DNA from: Streptomyces tauricus
Lineage (GTDB): Bacteria > Actinomycetota > Actinomycetes > Streptomycetales > Streptomycetaceae
Assembly (NCBI RefSeq): GCF_014650955.1
Contig: NZ_BMVY01000007.1
Span: forward strand, 1 to 64,000
Direction: 5' to 3'
DNA: 64,000 nt
Below the pieces are notes generated by a model, which did not search any database, had not been told where the DNA came from, and was given only the letters and a program-made list of their open reading frames with translations. Shown here in pieces: positions 56,268-64,000 of this stretch. A program made the translations under genes and the position numbers. Numbering within the stretch: the stretch's first letter is position 1; each line of letters opens with the position of its first letter.

Positions 56268-57257
56268 TCAGCTGTCGGTGCGGAGCATGGACGCGCCGGC
56301 CGGGGTGAGGGTGTGCAGGACGTTTCCGCCGTGTCGGCTGCTGATCAGCAGGCCCGCGCCGCGTAGTACCCCGGTGTGTTTGCTGACGGAGGACGGGGAG
56401 ATCCCCGTCGCGCGGGCGATCTCCCCGGTGGTGGCGCCCGCTCCCGACGCCGCGACGCGCAGCACGGTCGTCCGGGTGCGTCCGAGCAGTGCGGTCAACG
56501 GGGTGGGCGAGGTGGACGGGGTCGCCGCGACCGGTTCGTGCAGCAAGGGGTAGATCAGCACGGGCGGCAGCCGGGGGTCGGCCAGGCTGACCGGGTTGTC
56601 CCAGCAGAAGTAGGACGGTACGAGCCGGATGCCCCGGCCGCCCAGGTGCAGGTCCCGGTCCACGGCGTAGCGGACATGGAGGACCGGGGGCTGCCAGCGC
56701 ATGGCCGGTCCGAGTCCGGCCAGCATCCCCTGGATACCTCCATGGAGCAGTTCGCGGCAGGACGACGACCGCCCCGCTTCCAGGTGGGCATGGATCTGGT
56801 CGGCGAACGGGCGTACGGCGACCTCGTGGTACGAGCGGATCGTGGCCACGAAGTCCCGGCGTTCCTGTGTGTCGGTCAGCCGTCGCACCCACGCCGGAGC
56901 TCGGACGTGCCGGTAGAGCATGGCCAGTTCACAGTTCACCCGGCCGGAGGGTGTGGACACGATGGCGTCGAGTGCGGCGTCCAGTCCCTCGTCGGCACAG
57001 CTCGACCGGTCGGGCGTCAGGAAATCAGGAAAGTACCGGGCTCTCGGAAACAGTGGCAGAAGCACTTCGCGCACGACGCGGTCGAGTCTCTGCTCACGTA
57101 GTCGGGCGTGGGTGGTCCGGTACCACCCGGCATATGCCCAACGGCCCGCGCGGGTCTGAAAGCGGTGCAGACTCGCGGCCACCTCCCAGAGCGCGTCAGG
57201 TGCCGTGGCCATCCGGGTTCTCGCCAGGTCGGCATCTGTGAAGTGAATTCGGAGCAC
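56268..57257 (-). CDS. ArsR-like winged-helix protein with the HTH at the C-terminus
   Basis: About 329 residues. The N-terminal 240 residues have no recognised enzymatic motif but look like the sensor region of actinobacterial DUF5937/ArsR-type proteins (ATAPDALWEVAASLHRFQ; RYFPDFLTPD). The C-terminal winged helix is LLGRTRTTVLRVAASGAGATTGEIARATGISPSSVSKHTGVLRGAGLLISSRHG, with an ArsR-style recognition helix. I chose the GTG at 57257, 6 bp after AGGGGG; a start at 57305 is also in frame. It is divergent from the secreted inhibitor-like gene, its most likely target besides itself. Confidence 0.82.
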   Translation of the reverse strand: MLRIHFTDADLARTRMATAPDALWEVAASLHRFQTRAGRWAYAGWYRTTHARLREQRLDRVVREVLLPLFPRARYFPDFLTPDRSSCADEGLDAALDAIVSTPSGRVNCELAMLYRHVRAPAWVRRLTDTQERRDFVATIRSYHEVAVRPFADQIHAHLEAGRSSSCRELLHGGIQGMLAGLGPAMRWQPPVLHVRYAVDRDLHLGGRGIRLVPSYFCWDNPVSLADPRLPPVLIYPLLHEPVAATPSTSPTPLTALLGRTRTTVLRVAASGAGATTGEIARATGISPSSVSKHTGVLRGAGLLISSRHGGNVLHTLTPAGASMLRTDS

Positions 57258-57367
57258 GCCGTTCCCCCTTGCGACCACGGCTTTTTCCTCCTGGCGACAC
57301 AGCATGGCCAGGCGGGACGGGCGGTGGCAATAGTGAAGGAGACCAAATCGAGCGGTAAAGGGGAAAG

Positions 57368-57871
57368 ATGAGACGCATATTGGCCATGATCGCGGGAGTG
57401 GTTCTCCTGCTCGGCGCTATGGCCGGCACCTCGGCGGCCAGTTCCGCGAACAACTCGGCGAACAGTTCCGAGGAGCGGAATCAGGTGACCGCGACGGCAT
57501 TCAAGTCGGTGAAGGTCGCCGCGGCACCTTCCGGATGCGGTTCGGGCAATTTCTGCTTCTGGCCGAACGCCGGTTACTCGCCGGCGGGTAATCCGGGTGA
57601 ACTCTCGGGTAGGAACGCCGACTGGTCCGTCTTCAGCCGCAGCGCCTGTCCCAACGGCAACTGGGACAACTGCGCGTCCTCGGACTACAACAACGGAAAC
57701 AGCTGCGAAGCCATCGTCTGGACCGGGAAGTCCTACTCGGGCAGCGCGGGCATCGTGTATCGCGGTACCGGTGGGGACTTCAACTCCACGTTCAACAACG
57801 CGGTCTCCTCGAACAGTTGGAGCACCGCTTCCGGCGGTACGAGCTCGGCATGCGGCGGCCCTGTGCCGTAG
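57368..57871 (+). CDS. Secreted peptidase inhibitor family I36-like protein
   Basis: A 167-residue exported protein. The signal peptide MRRILAMIAGVVLLLGAMAG is followed by a Ser/Asn-rich propeptide-like stretch to about residue 50. The mature domain has GSGNFCFWPNAGYSPAGNPGELSG, the crystallin-like I36 fold known from the Streptomyces metalloproteinase inhibitor. It has six cysteines (two near 57-63, two near 94-101, one near 113, one near the end), likely in disulfides. GAAAGATG marks the start. It lies 110 bp from the divergent HTH gene. Inhibition of a protease is inferred from the family only. Confidence 0.85.
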   Translation: MRRILAMIAGVVLLLGAMAGTSAASSANNSANSSEERNQVTATAFKSVKVAAAPSGCGSGNFCFWPNAGYSPAGNPGELSGRNADWSVFSRSACPNGNWDNCASSDYNNGNSCEAIVWTGKSYSGSAGIVYRGTGGDFNSTFNNAVSSNSWSTASGGTSSACGGPVP

Positions 57872-57993
57872 CCCCGTCGCTCGAAAAGCTTCTGCCGCTC
57901 CAAGGTGGTTCCAAGGTGTCCGCGGGTGATCGCCCCGCGGGCACCGCACCTCTCACCCGCCTTCCACCCAACGACCGAGAGGGTCCGGGCACC

Positions 57994-58896
57994 ATGCGAC
58001 TCGCTCCGCTCGCCTGCGCGGTGGCGGGCGTTCTCACCCTGAGCGCCTGCGGGACATCCGCCACCGACGGTGACGTCACCAGTGCTGAACTCACCAGCCT
58101 CGAACTCGACCTCCTCACCCGTTCCGGTACCTTCACCCGGACCAACGTCGATCTCGCGAACGCGGAATCAGAGCTCATATCGGCATGCATGACAGCGAAG
58201 GGATTCCGCTATCGCGCCGAAGCGTCCGCCCCGACGGCCGAGTCCGACGAGGAACGCTCCCTGAACATGAAGGAGCGCCACGAACGGGGTTATGGTCTCG
58301 CCTCTCAGTACGGCGACGAAAAGGAAGCAGCCGGCACCGCGACCAACGACGCCTATGTGGCAGGGCTTTCGAAGAAGAACGCCGACGCGTACACCGAAGC
58401 CCTGCGAGGAAACGCCACCGACTTCCGTGAGATGAGCTTCGACGGTGGTCGGAACATCACCTTCTCGGCGCGTGGCTGCGAGGCACGGAGCCGTACGTCT
58501 CTCTACGGAAACCTGGACGACTGGGTAGCCATTGCCTACTTCCCGCAGAATCTCAACAGCGAGCTCACTCCCCGCGTGGAGAAGTCCCCGAAGTACCGCG
58601 ACGCCATGAACGACTGGCGGACATGCATGCGCGGCGAGGGATACGCCTATGCGTCCCCCGACGCGGCCTATGATCAGCTCAAGGCCGCCTACCGCGCGCA
58701 GGGCGTCACCACCGCCCTACGTGAACGGGAGATCGCCGTCGCGGTGGCGGACGGCGGCTGCGGCGCCGAAGTCCACGTACCCTCCACCGTCCTGGCCCTG
58801 CGACGCGCCTACGCGCAGTCGCTGCCCACCGCTGACAAGCTCCAGCTGAAGCGGCTCACAGCCATCTGGAAGACGGCCGCCGAGGGAATCCGGTGA
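57994..58896 (+). CDS. Putative lipoprotein of unknown function
   Basis: A 300-residue exported protein. MRLAPLACAVAGVLTLSACG is a signal peptide with the lipobox LSAC (Cys 19). The mature part is hydrophilic and mostly helical, with paired Cys in ISACMTAKGF, SARGCEARS, WRTCMRGEGY and DGGCGAEV, suggesting disulfides. Residues SPDAAYDQLKAAYRA to VADGGCG resemble a motif common in actinobacterial secreted lipoproteins. It starts 122 bp after the I36-like gene. I do not recognise a specific family. A strong terminator follows. Confidence 0.8.
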   Translation: MRLAPLACAVAGVLTLSACGTSATDGDVTSAELTSLELDLLTRSGTFTRTNVDLANAESELISACMTAKGFRYRAEASAPTAESDEERSLNMKERHERGYGLASQYGDEKEAAGTATNDAYVAGLSKKNADAYTEALRGNATDFREMSFDGGRNITFSARGCEARSRTSLYGNLDDWVAIAYFPQNLNSELTPRVEKSPKYRDAMNDWRTCMRGEGYAYASPDAAYDQLKAAYRAQGVTTALREREIAVAVADGGCGAEVHVPSTVLALRRAYAQSLPTADKLQLKRLTAIWKTAAEGIR

Positions 58897-58931
58897 CGCC
58901 GTGAGAGCTCGGCCGCGATATCCGCACCCGC

Positions 58932-58972
58932 GAAACGGCTCCGCCTCCCAGGGTGGGAGGCGGAGCCGTTTC
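58932..58972. terminator. Strong bidirectional hairpin terminator
   Basis: GAAACGGCTCCGCCTCCCA pairs perfectly over 19 bp with TGGGAGGCGGAGCCGTTTC around a GGG loop. It lies between the lipoprotein stop (58896) and the convergent GlsB-like stop (58995). The AAAC/GTTT ends give a short U-run in both directions. Confidence 0.93.
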
Positions 58973-58994
58973 ACAGGTGCGGGCCGGGTGCCGG

Positions 58995-59264
58995 TCAGGC
59001 GTGGCGGCGGTTTCCGGTGAGTGCCCGGTACACGACGAGCAGGATGATCGAGCCGACGATGGCGGCGATCCAGGTGGAGATGTCGAAGAAGCCGTCGATG
59101 GAGTCGACGCCGAAGATCACCTTGCCGAGCCAGCCGCCGAGGAGGCCTCCCGCGATACCGATGAGCATCGTGATGATGATGCCGCCCGGGTCCTTGCCGG
59201 GCATGAGCGCCTTGGCGATGAGGCCCGCGAGCAGACCGATGAGTATCCAGGCGATGATGCCCAT
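58995..59264 (-). CDS. GlsB/YeaQ/YmgE-family small membrane protein
   Basis: An 89-residue protein with three hydrophobic, glycine-rich segments: MGIIAWILIGLLAGLIAKALMPG, GIIITMLIGIAGGLLGGWLGKVIFG and TWIAAIVGSIILLVVYRALTG. This is the transglycosylase-associated (GlsB/YeaQ/YmgE) family, linked to stress and stationary phase but without a defined activity. AGGAGA lies 8 bp before the ATG. The upstream 70 bp contain the inverted words GAACA and TGTTC (59306-59321) and an AT-rich TTTATA, possible promoter parts. Confidence 0.9.
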   Translation of the reverse strand: MGIIAWILIGLLAGLIAKALMPGKDPGGIIITMLIGIAGGLLGGWLGKVIFGVDSIDGFFDISTWIAAIVGSIILLVVYRALTGNRRHA

Positions 59265-59401
59265 GATTGTGTCTCCTACCTGGTCGTATAAAGACTGTGT
59301 CAGAACAACCGAGTGTTCCGTGTCGCCGCTTTCAAACGCGGTTTGCGGAATCAAGGGCAGCCGCGGGCAAGCTTCCCGTTGATCACCGACCCGTCGGTCT
59401 G

Positions 59402-60649
59402 TCAGGTGGGGGAGTCCGGGGGCGGACGGGACATCCGGTGGTCGAGCCAGGCCGGGACGAGCGCTGCCGTCATGAGTGCGCCGGTCGCGGCGAAGGCCAC
59501 GGAGTAGCCCGTTCCGGCGCTGAGGAGGCCGAAGAAGACGGCGCCGAGCCCCATTCCCGCGTCGTAGGCGAAGTTCCACAGGGCACTGGCCACGCCGTAG
59601 CCCGAGGTGGGAACCCGTGCGTACATCAGGGTCTGGGTGGCGTTCTGGGCGATGCCGAAGCCGGTGCCGAAGAGGGCCATGCCGATGAGAACGGCCGCGG
59701 CGCTGCCCGTCGGCGCGGTGGCCAGCATGCCGCCCGCGCACAGCAGCAGACCGGGGACGACCAGGCCGGCCGGCCCGTGGCGGTCGCCGTACCGGCCCGC
59801 CACCCAGCGGGCCCCGATCGCCGTGGCGGCTTGCAGGAACAGCGCCGCCGAGACCAGACCCGCCCGGTCCGGCGACACGGCCAGCGGCAGGAAGGTGGCG
59901 ATGATGCCCGCGCCCAGTGCCGTGGTCGCGAAGACCGCCGCCGGCAGGGCCAGCGCGGGTGTGCGGAAACCGTCGACCATGCCCAGGGGTTTCTGCGTGG
60001 CCGGTTCACGCCTGGGCAGACCGGCCACCGCGGCGACGGTGGCCAGCGGGAATACGGCCGCGATGACGAACACCGTGGTGAAGCCGGCGTGCTGGGCCAG
60101 CCACACCCCCAGGGGAAGGGCCACCACGGACTGCGCCCCCGACACGACGCCCACCAGGGCCAGGCCCTCGCCGCGTCGTTCGGGGGGTATCAGCACCGCG
60201 GTCAGAGCGCCGCCGCCGACCACGGTCAGCGCGAAACCCGCACCGCGCGCGAGGCAGACGGCCACGATCGAGCCCATGCCGTGCGACACGGTCAGCAGGA
60301 GTGAGGGAGCGCCCAGCAGGATCAGCCCGGTCGCGAGGACGAGACGGTAGCCGTAGCGGGCCGTGAGGCGGGGCGCGGCCAGTTCGCCGCAGACGGTGGC
60401 CAGCATCAGGGCGCTCGTGGACAGTCCCGCCGCGCCGTCCCCGCCCCCGGACTCCTCCGCGTACAGGGGGACGACCGACAACAGCAGGAAGAAGCCGGCC
60501 GAGGCTCCGACGATGGTGACCAGCCGCAGGATCAGCGGCCAGGTCACCAGGGGCGGGCGTCCGCCGCCCGCCCCGGAGCGCGGTCGTCCGCTGCCCGACC
60601 CCGGCCCGGACCTCTTCCGCGTGGACATACGGCGGAAGCTAGCCGACAT
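59402..60649 (-). CDS. Major facilitator superfamily transporter
   Basis: A 415-residue membrane protein with about twelve helices after a basic Ser/Gly-rich N-terminus of 35 residues. Motif-A-like loops are seen in ELAAPRLTARYGYR and ARWVAGRYGDRHGPAG. The family includes drug and sugar exporters. It is last in the order glmS, glmE, ATP-grasp, MFS on the minus strand, separated from the ATP-grasp gene by a 149-bp gap with four 18-bp repeats. The context suggests export of the cassette's product. An in-frame ATG at 60628 is another possible start. Confidence 0.88.
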   Translation of the reverse strand: MSASFRRMSTRKRSGPGSGSGRPRSGAGGGRPPLVTWPLILRLVTIVGASAGFFLLLSVVPLYAEESGGGDGAAGLSTSALMLATVCGELAAPRLTARYGYRLVLATGLILLGAPSLLLTVSHGMGSIVAVCLARGAGFALTVVGGGALTAVLIPPERRGEGLALVGVVSGAQSVVALPLGVWLAQHAGFTTVFVIAAVFPLATVAAVAGLPRREPATQKPLGMVDGFRTPALALPAAVFATTALGAGIIATFLPLAVSPDRAGLVSAALFLQAATAIGARWVAGRYGDRHGPAGLVVPGLLLCAGGMLATAPTGSAAAVLIGMALFGTGFGIAQNATQTLMYARVPTSGYGVASALWNFAYDAGMGLGAVFFGLLSAGTGYSVAFAATGALMTAALVPAWLDHRMSRPPPDSPT

Positions 60650-60708
60650 CGCCGACCACCGGGAAGCTCCCGCTTAAGGGCGCGACCGTACCCGGGAGAG
60701 CGGCCGCA

Positions 60709-60780
60709 CCGGGGAGTGCGGCCGCTCCGGGGAGTGTGACCGCTCCGGGGAGTGTGGCCGCTCCGGGGAGTGCCGCCGCC
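60709..60780. repeat. Four 18-bp tandem repeats between ATP-grasp and MFS genes
   Basis: Four contiguous units of CCGGGGAGTG(C/T)(G/C)(G/A)CCGC(T/C) at 60709, 60727, 60745 and 60763. They lie 18 bp beyond the ATP-grasp stop and 60 bp upstream of the MFS start. Period and composition resemble the 18-bp coding repeats at the end of the neighbouring glmE-like gene, but the sequences differ. Confidence 0.85.
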
Positions 60781-60798
60781 CGCCGCCGGCTCCTGTCC

Positions 60799-62043
60799 TC
60801 AGGCCGCACGCGTGTGGATCCTGATCTCTCGCAGGTTGCGCCGGCACGCGTCGATCGCGGCGTCGGTGTCGGGGCCCAGAGCCGAGATGTGGCCCAGGCC
60901 GTCCCACTGGCCCTCCAGCGGGCGGACCAGGTCGCCAGGAGCCACGCCGAGGTTCACCGCGAGGGTGTCCGGGTCGGCGCGTACCCGCTCGACACCCTCG
61001 ACGCGCTCGACCCTGCCCTGCTCGGCCACCACCAGCCAGCTCGCGGCGGCGCCCCGGGCCACCGGGCGCCCGGGCAGCGGGTCCGCCAGACCCAGGGCCC
61101 AGGAGAGGGCCAGGGACTGCGCGTCGCACCCGTATACGGCGTCGATCATGTCGGTGAGCAGGGCGCCGCCCACCCGGTTCTGCGACTCGCAGATCACCGG
61201 GCCCCGCGGGCTCAGGATGATCTCCGTGTGCGCGGGGCCGTCGCGGAATCCCATCGAACCGAGGAAGCGCCGGGCGGTGTCCGCCATGCGTTCCTCGTCC
61301 TCGGCGGACAGCCGGGCCGGCAGGGCGTGGCCGACATGTACGTGGGTCCGCGGGCGCGTGATGGCCTCGGTGACGGTGAGCACCACGTGCCGGCCGTCGA
61401 AACTGAAGGTCTCCACGCTGTACAGAGGCCCCGGAACGTACTCCTCCATCATGAACTGCTCGATGTCGTAGGGACCGGTCAACGGGTGTTCCGTGGCCGT
61501 GTGCAGACGCCGGATCCGCTGCCGGACCGCCGCGAGCGCGTCCGCGCCGTCCACCTTGACGACACCGAAGCTCGCGGTGCCGCTGGTGGGTTTCACGATG
61601 AAGGGGTAGCCGTGCGCGGCTCCGAACCGGTCCAGGTCGTCGCCGTCGGTCAGCAGCGCGGCGGCGACCCGGCGGGCGCCGACCGGCGGTCCCTCGGCGA
61701 GCCGGCGGCGCATCAGCCACTTGTCGGTGAAGCGGTGGCTGACCTCGTAGGGCGTTCCGCCGAGACCCAGCAGGTCGTTCACGCGGGCGGCCGGATCGAG
61801 CCCGGGTTCGGTGAGCGACACGGCGGCCGAGAAGCCCCAGGTCTCGTACGCCGACTCCACCAGTGGCCGCAGGGACTGCCAGTCGGTGTAGTCGGTGAGG
61901 AGGACGGCCTCGGCCAGGGACCGCTGCTCGGGTACGAACTCGTCCTCGAACTGGACGTACACCACCCCGAGTCCGAGATCCGCCGCCTTCCGCAGGTGTT
62001 TCGGTGTGCCCCCGATGAGCAGGACGCGCTTGCCGTTCCTCAT
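60799..62043 (-). CDS. ATP-grasp carboxylate-amine ligase
   Basis: A 414-residue ligase that joins a carboxylate to an amine through an acyl-phosphate. It starts [20 protein letters not shown] (preATP-grasp fold). The ATP-binding segment is [44 protein letters not shown] lines the active site, and [19 protein letters not shown] is the Mg-binding Glu/Asn region. The C-terminal domain is extra compared with minimal ATP-grasp enzymes. Its ATG overlaps the stop of the GlmE-like gene by 4 bp. The adjacent mutase suggests 3-methylaspartate as one substrate; the other is unknown. Confidence 0.88.
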   Translation of the reverse strand: MRNGKRVLLIGGTPKHLRKAADLGLGVVYVQFEDEFVPEQRSLAEAVLLTDYTDWQSLRPLVESAYETWGFSAAVSLTEPGLDPAARVNDLLGLGGTPYEVSHRFTDKWLMRRRLAEGPPVGARRVAAALLTDGDDLDRFGAAHGYPFIVKPTSGTASFGVVKVDGADALAAVRQRIRRLHTATEHPLTGPYDIEQFMMEEYVPGPLYSVETFSFDGRHVVLTVTEAITRPRTHVHVGHALPARLSAEDEERMADTARRFLGSMGFRDGPAHTEIILSPRGPVICESQNRVGGALLTDMIDAVYGCDAQSLALSWALGLADPLPGRPVARGAAASWLVVAEQGRVERVEGVERVRADPDTLAVNLGVAPGDLVRPLEGQWDGLGHISALGPDTDAAIDACRRNLREIRIHTRAA

Positions 62044-63530
62044 TCGTACTCCTCACGGACTCGGTGCTCTTCGCGGACCTCGTGCTCCTCGTGGACCTCG
62101 GGCTCCTCACGGACTTCGGGCTCCTCGCGGAACAGGCCGGGGAAGTAGTTGATGTCGGCGAGCAGGATCGCCGGGAGCGACGCCGCCGACGGGAGGGAGC
62201 CGCGGGGGCCCGCCAGCAGGTCGCGCTGGCGGCGCAGTGACTCCGCCGACAGCGGCAGGGCACCCGCGCGCAGGTACCGGATCGCCCCCTCGGGATCGCG
62301 GCGGGGCACGATCTGCGACCTCGCGAAACGGCTGGCGCTGAACGGGATGTCGAGCGTGCCGTCGGCGAAGGCCTCGACGATCGCCTCGTGGAGCGCTTCG
62401 GCCGTGGCTCCGCGCCCCTCCAGCACCGGACCGACGATCTCGGCGACCTCCGCCAGAATCCAGCGGCGCTCCTCGCGGACCCGGTCCTGGTCCACCGAGA
62501 GGAAGTCCAGGAGCGGGGAGTTGGCCCGGTCGGCCAGCCGGACCCCTTCGATGTTCGCCTGGACGTCCGGGATGCCGGCCGCCTCCTGATGGGTCTTGGT
62601 GATGATCTTCGAGGCCCCGCCCAGCCGGGCCACCAGCGCGCCGTAGAGGATCAGGTCCTCGGCGTTGCGGCGGGCGCGGGGGAAGACCCCCATGAACTCG
62701 TGCAGCACGGGGTGGACCGCGACCTCCGGCGGCAGATAGCGCTCGGCGAGTACGGGGATGGCGGTGAGCGCGGCCACGTCCTGTGCCAGGTGGCCGCCCT
62801 GCGGGTACGCGACCGACAGGCAGCGCACTCCGGCCCGCGCGGCCAGTACCGCTTCGAGCACGCTGACCGCGAGGCTGATCGACGGCGGGACCAGGACGGC
62901 GGTGAGCGTGCCGAACAGTTCGCGGTCCACCACCAGTCCCAGCTCGGCCAGTTCGCCGCAGCGACGGTCCACGCGGTCCCAGGCCGCAAGCGACACCGGC
63001 AGGGGCACCTGCTTGGAGTAGGGCAGGTTGTAGGAGATGCCGCCGCCCTCGAACGAGGTGATCCCGCCAGCCACGGCCACGTCGAACAGCCGCTGCGGCT
63101 CCGGTGAGCCGTGCCGTACCTCCAGTGGCGCGGCGACCGCCTCGTTGAGGTCCCGGGCCCGCCGCCAGCCGTGGGCCACCAGCGGGTAGCCGTTCAGCTC
63201 CTGCGGGCGGGCGTCCAGCAGCCGTTCCGCCTCAGCGAAGCGCCGCAGCCGGGTGTGCGAGTCGATGGTCAGGGTGAGCACGTCCGGTGCGGCCTCCGCT
63301 TCCAGGGAGCGCAACAGAGCCCGCATGCTGTCGTGTTCGGCCACCCCGCACCGGGGCTGGACCGCCACCCGGCCGCGGGCGCGGGCCGCCGCGAGGACCT
63401 GCGCCACACCGGGTTTGCCCAGGGCCGCGACGTAGGCGACGGACTCCCGCAGGGTCGGGAGGGCGGCACCGGAGCACCCGGCCGATGGTGGATCGGCCGA
63501 TGGTGGGCCGGCCGATGGTGGGCCGGTCAT
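62040..63530 (-). CDS. glmE: Glutamate (methylaspartate) mutase epsilon subunit-like protein with repeat tail
   Basis: A 496-residue TIM-barrel protein related to GlmE/MutE, the catalytic subunit that rearranges L-glutamate to (2S,3S)-3-methylaspartate with coenzyme B12. Family segments include [73 protein letters not shown] and [20 protein letters not shown]. Both ends carry repeats: [15 protein letters not shown] at the N-terminus (15-bp period) and five (R/H)-EEPEV-type units at the C-terminus (18-bp period, 62043-62130). The ATG overlaps the GlmS stop by 4 bp, as expected for paired subunits. Confidence 0.9.
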   Translation of the reverse strand: MTGPPSAGPPSADPPSAGCSGAALPTLRESVAYVAALGKPGVAQVLAAARARGRVAVQPRCGVAEHDSMRALLRSLEAEAAPDVLTLTIDSHTRLRRFAEAERLLDARPQELNGYPLVAHGWRRARDLNEAVAAPLEVRHGSPEPQRLFDVAVAGGITSFEGGGISYNLPYSKQVPLPVSLAAWDRVDRRCGELAELGLVVDRELFGTLTAVLVPPSISLAVSVLEAVLAARAGVRCLSVAYPQGGHLAQDVAALTAIPVLAERYLPPEVAVHPVLHEFMGVFPRARRNAEDLILYGALVARLGGASKIITKTHQEAAGIPDVQANIEGVRLADRANSPLLDFLSVDQDRVREERRWILAEVAEIVGPVLEGRGATAEALHEAIVEAFADGTLDIPFSASRFARSQIVPRRDPEGAIRYLRAGALPLSAESLRRQRDLLAGPRGSLPSAASLPAILLADINYFPGLFREEPEVREEPEVHEEHEVREEHRVREEYE

Positions 63531-64000
63531 GAGACGCGGGCGGGTCCGGACCACGCGGCCCCCGCGCCGACGGCGGTGCCGTCCTCGGTGAAGCGGCCGT
63601 CGGCGAACTGGCTCTCTGCGGTGCGCAGTTCGGCCAGCACCGTGGGGAGGGTGGCCGGGTCGTGGACGATCCGGTCCACCCCCAGGGCGTACAGCCGCCG
63701 GTCCGACGCGAGGCTCCTGCCGCATCCCACGGAGAGGTTCCCGCCGACCACCACCGGGCAGTGGACGCGCCCGGCCCTCTTCGCCTCCCGCAGACCCCGC
63801 AGATCCTCGTGGATGTGCCCGTTCAGGCTGCCCACCAGGACCGCCTCCGCCTCCGGACGCCGTACGCAGGCCCGGGCGAACTCCTCGACGGGCGTGCAGG
63901 CCCCGAGGTTCTCCACCTCGAAGCCCTCGTCCCGCAGGAAGCGGGCGATGAGCTGGTTGGCCACGACATGGCAGTCGCTCGCGGCCACCCCGAGGATGAC
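63527..64000 (-). CDS. glmS: Glutamate (methylaspartate) mutase sigma subunit, B12-binding; 5' end beyond window
   Basis: The visible 157 residues begin [20 protein letters not shown] and form the Rossmann-like cobalamin domain of GlmS/MutS. The lower-ligand His is present in D-C-H, but the motif DxHxxG reads DCHVVA, so the glycine is replaced by alanine. [14 protein letters not shown] supplies the conserved S-x-L-like turn, and [10 protein letters not shown] the GG region. About 30 C-terminal residues ([19 protein letters not shown]) exceed the usual length. It precedes glmE with a 4-bp overlap. The true start lies to the right of the window. Confidence 0.88.
   Translation of the reverse strand, partial: VILGVAASDCHVVANQLIARFLRDEGFEVENLGACTPVEEFARACVRRPEAEAVLVGSLNGHIHEDLRGLREAKRAGRVHCPVVVGGNLSVGCGRSLASDRRLYALGVDRIVHDPATLPTVLAELRTAESQFADGRFTEDGTAVGAGAAWSGPARVS

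Noticed and set aside
62040..64000. Glutamate fermentation through methylaspartate
   Set aside because: No methylaspartase or mesaconate hydratase gene is visible and the organism type is aerobic; the ligase and exporter fit biosynthesis better.

Overview
The window is high-GC, densely packed actinobacterial DNA. Streptomyces is the likely source: starts are often GTG, neighbouring genes overlap by ATGA/GTGA, Tat-type lipoproteins and actinobacterial regulator families are frequent, and the intergenic repeat built around GTTCCCCGCGCCCCT recurs. There is no tRNA, rRNA, CRISPR array, insertion sequence or prophage. Two partial genes touch the edges: 6-phosphogluconate dehydrogenase on the left and a glutamate mutase small subunit on the right.

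Layout. (1) 1-8.5 kb, minus strand: a pentose-phosphate operon tkt-tal-zwf-opcA-pgi-gnd, with a divergent AraC-type regulator and a 17-bp palindrome between them. (2) 9.6-15.7 kb: a secreted GH16 glucanase with CBM6 behind a LacI-type palindrome, an L,D-transpeptidase lipoprotein, a DUF72 protein and an MMPL transporter. Next comes a 645-bp gene-free stretch filled with repeats. (3) 16.3-18.2 kb: a NarL-type two-component system. (4) 18.3-24.6 kb: IclR and MarR regulators divergent from SDR, amidohydrolase, acyl-CoA ligase and MaoC hydratase genes, followed by a PaaX-like regulator. This gene set resembles the p-hydroxycinnamate (cou) pathway of Rhodococcus. (5) 24.9-39.6 kb: a glycan-use locus. 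One arm (minus) carries a PfkB kinase, a sugar ABC importer without ATPase, a GH2 beta-galactosidase and a Tat-exported PHP hydrolase. The other arm (plus) carries a DeoR regulator, a collagen-like small ORF, a GH4 enzyme and a GH38 alpha-mannosidase. Two 20-bp tandem repeats with TTTCG lie between the arms. (6) 39.8-45.9 kb: a sulfotransferase, an ATP-grasp ligase with a repetitive tail and a structured leader, a metallophosphoesterase overlapping an Sfp-type phosphopantetheinyl transferase, a small protein and an alpha/beta hydrolase. (7) 46.1-49.4 kb: a coupled XRE regulator, HExxH peptidase and multi-pass membrane protein, divergent from a MmyB-like sensor domain gene.

(8) 49.5-56.1 kb: a nitrate/taurine-type ABC importer, an IclR regulator with matching inverted repeats near both divergent starts, and a Rieske oxygenase, a 56-residue protein and a ferredoxin-type reductase. 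Together they look like uptake and oxidative (O-demethylase-like) breakdown of an aromatic acid. (9) 56.3-59.3 kb: an HTH protein, a secreted I36 inhibitor-like protein, a lipoprotein, a strong bidirectional terminator and a GlsB/YeaQ membrane protein. (10) 59.4-64 kb: GlmS, GlmE, an ATP-grasp ligase and an MFS transporter on the minus strand. This suggests a small pathway that makes 3-methylaspartate, couples it to something and exports the product.

Three signals stand out beyond gene content. Tandem repeats of about 9-18 bp sit at several gene ends or junctions, including a hexapeptide-repeat extension on glucose-6-phosphate dehydrogenase. The GTTCCCCGCGCCCCT repeat occurs in four clusters with local periods of about 36 to 72 bp. 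Several well-formed palindromes or paired repeats sit exactly between divergent genes.
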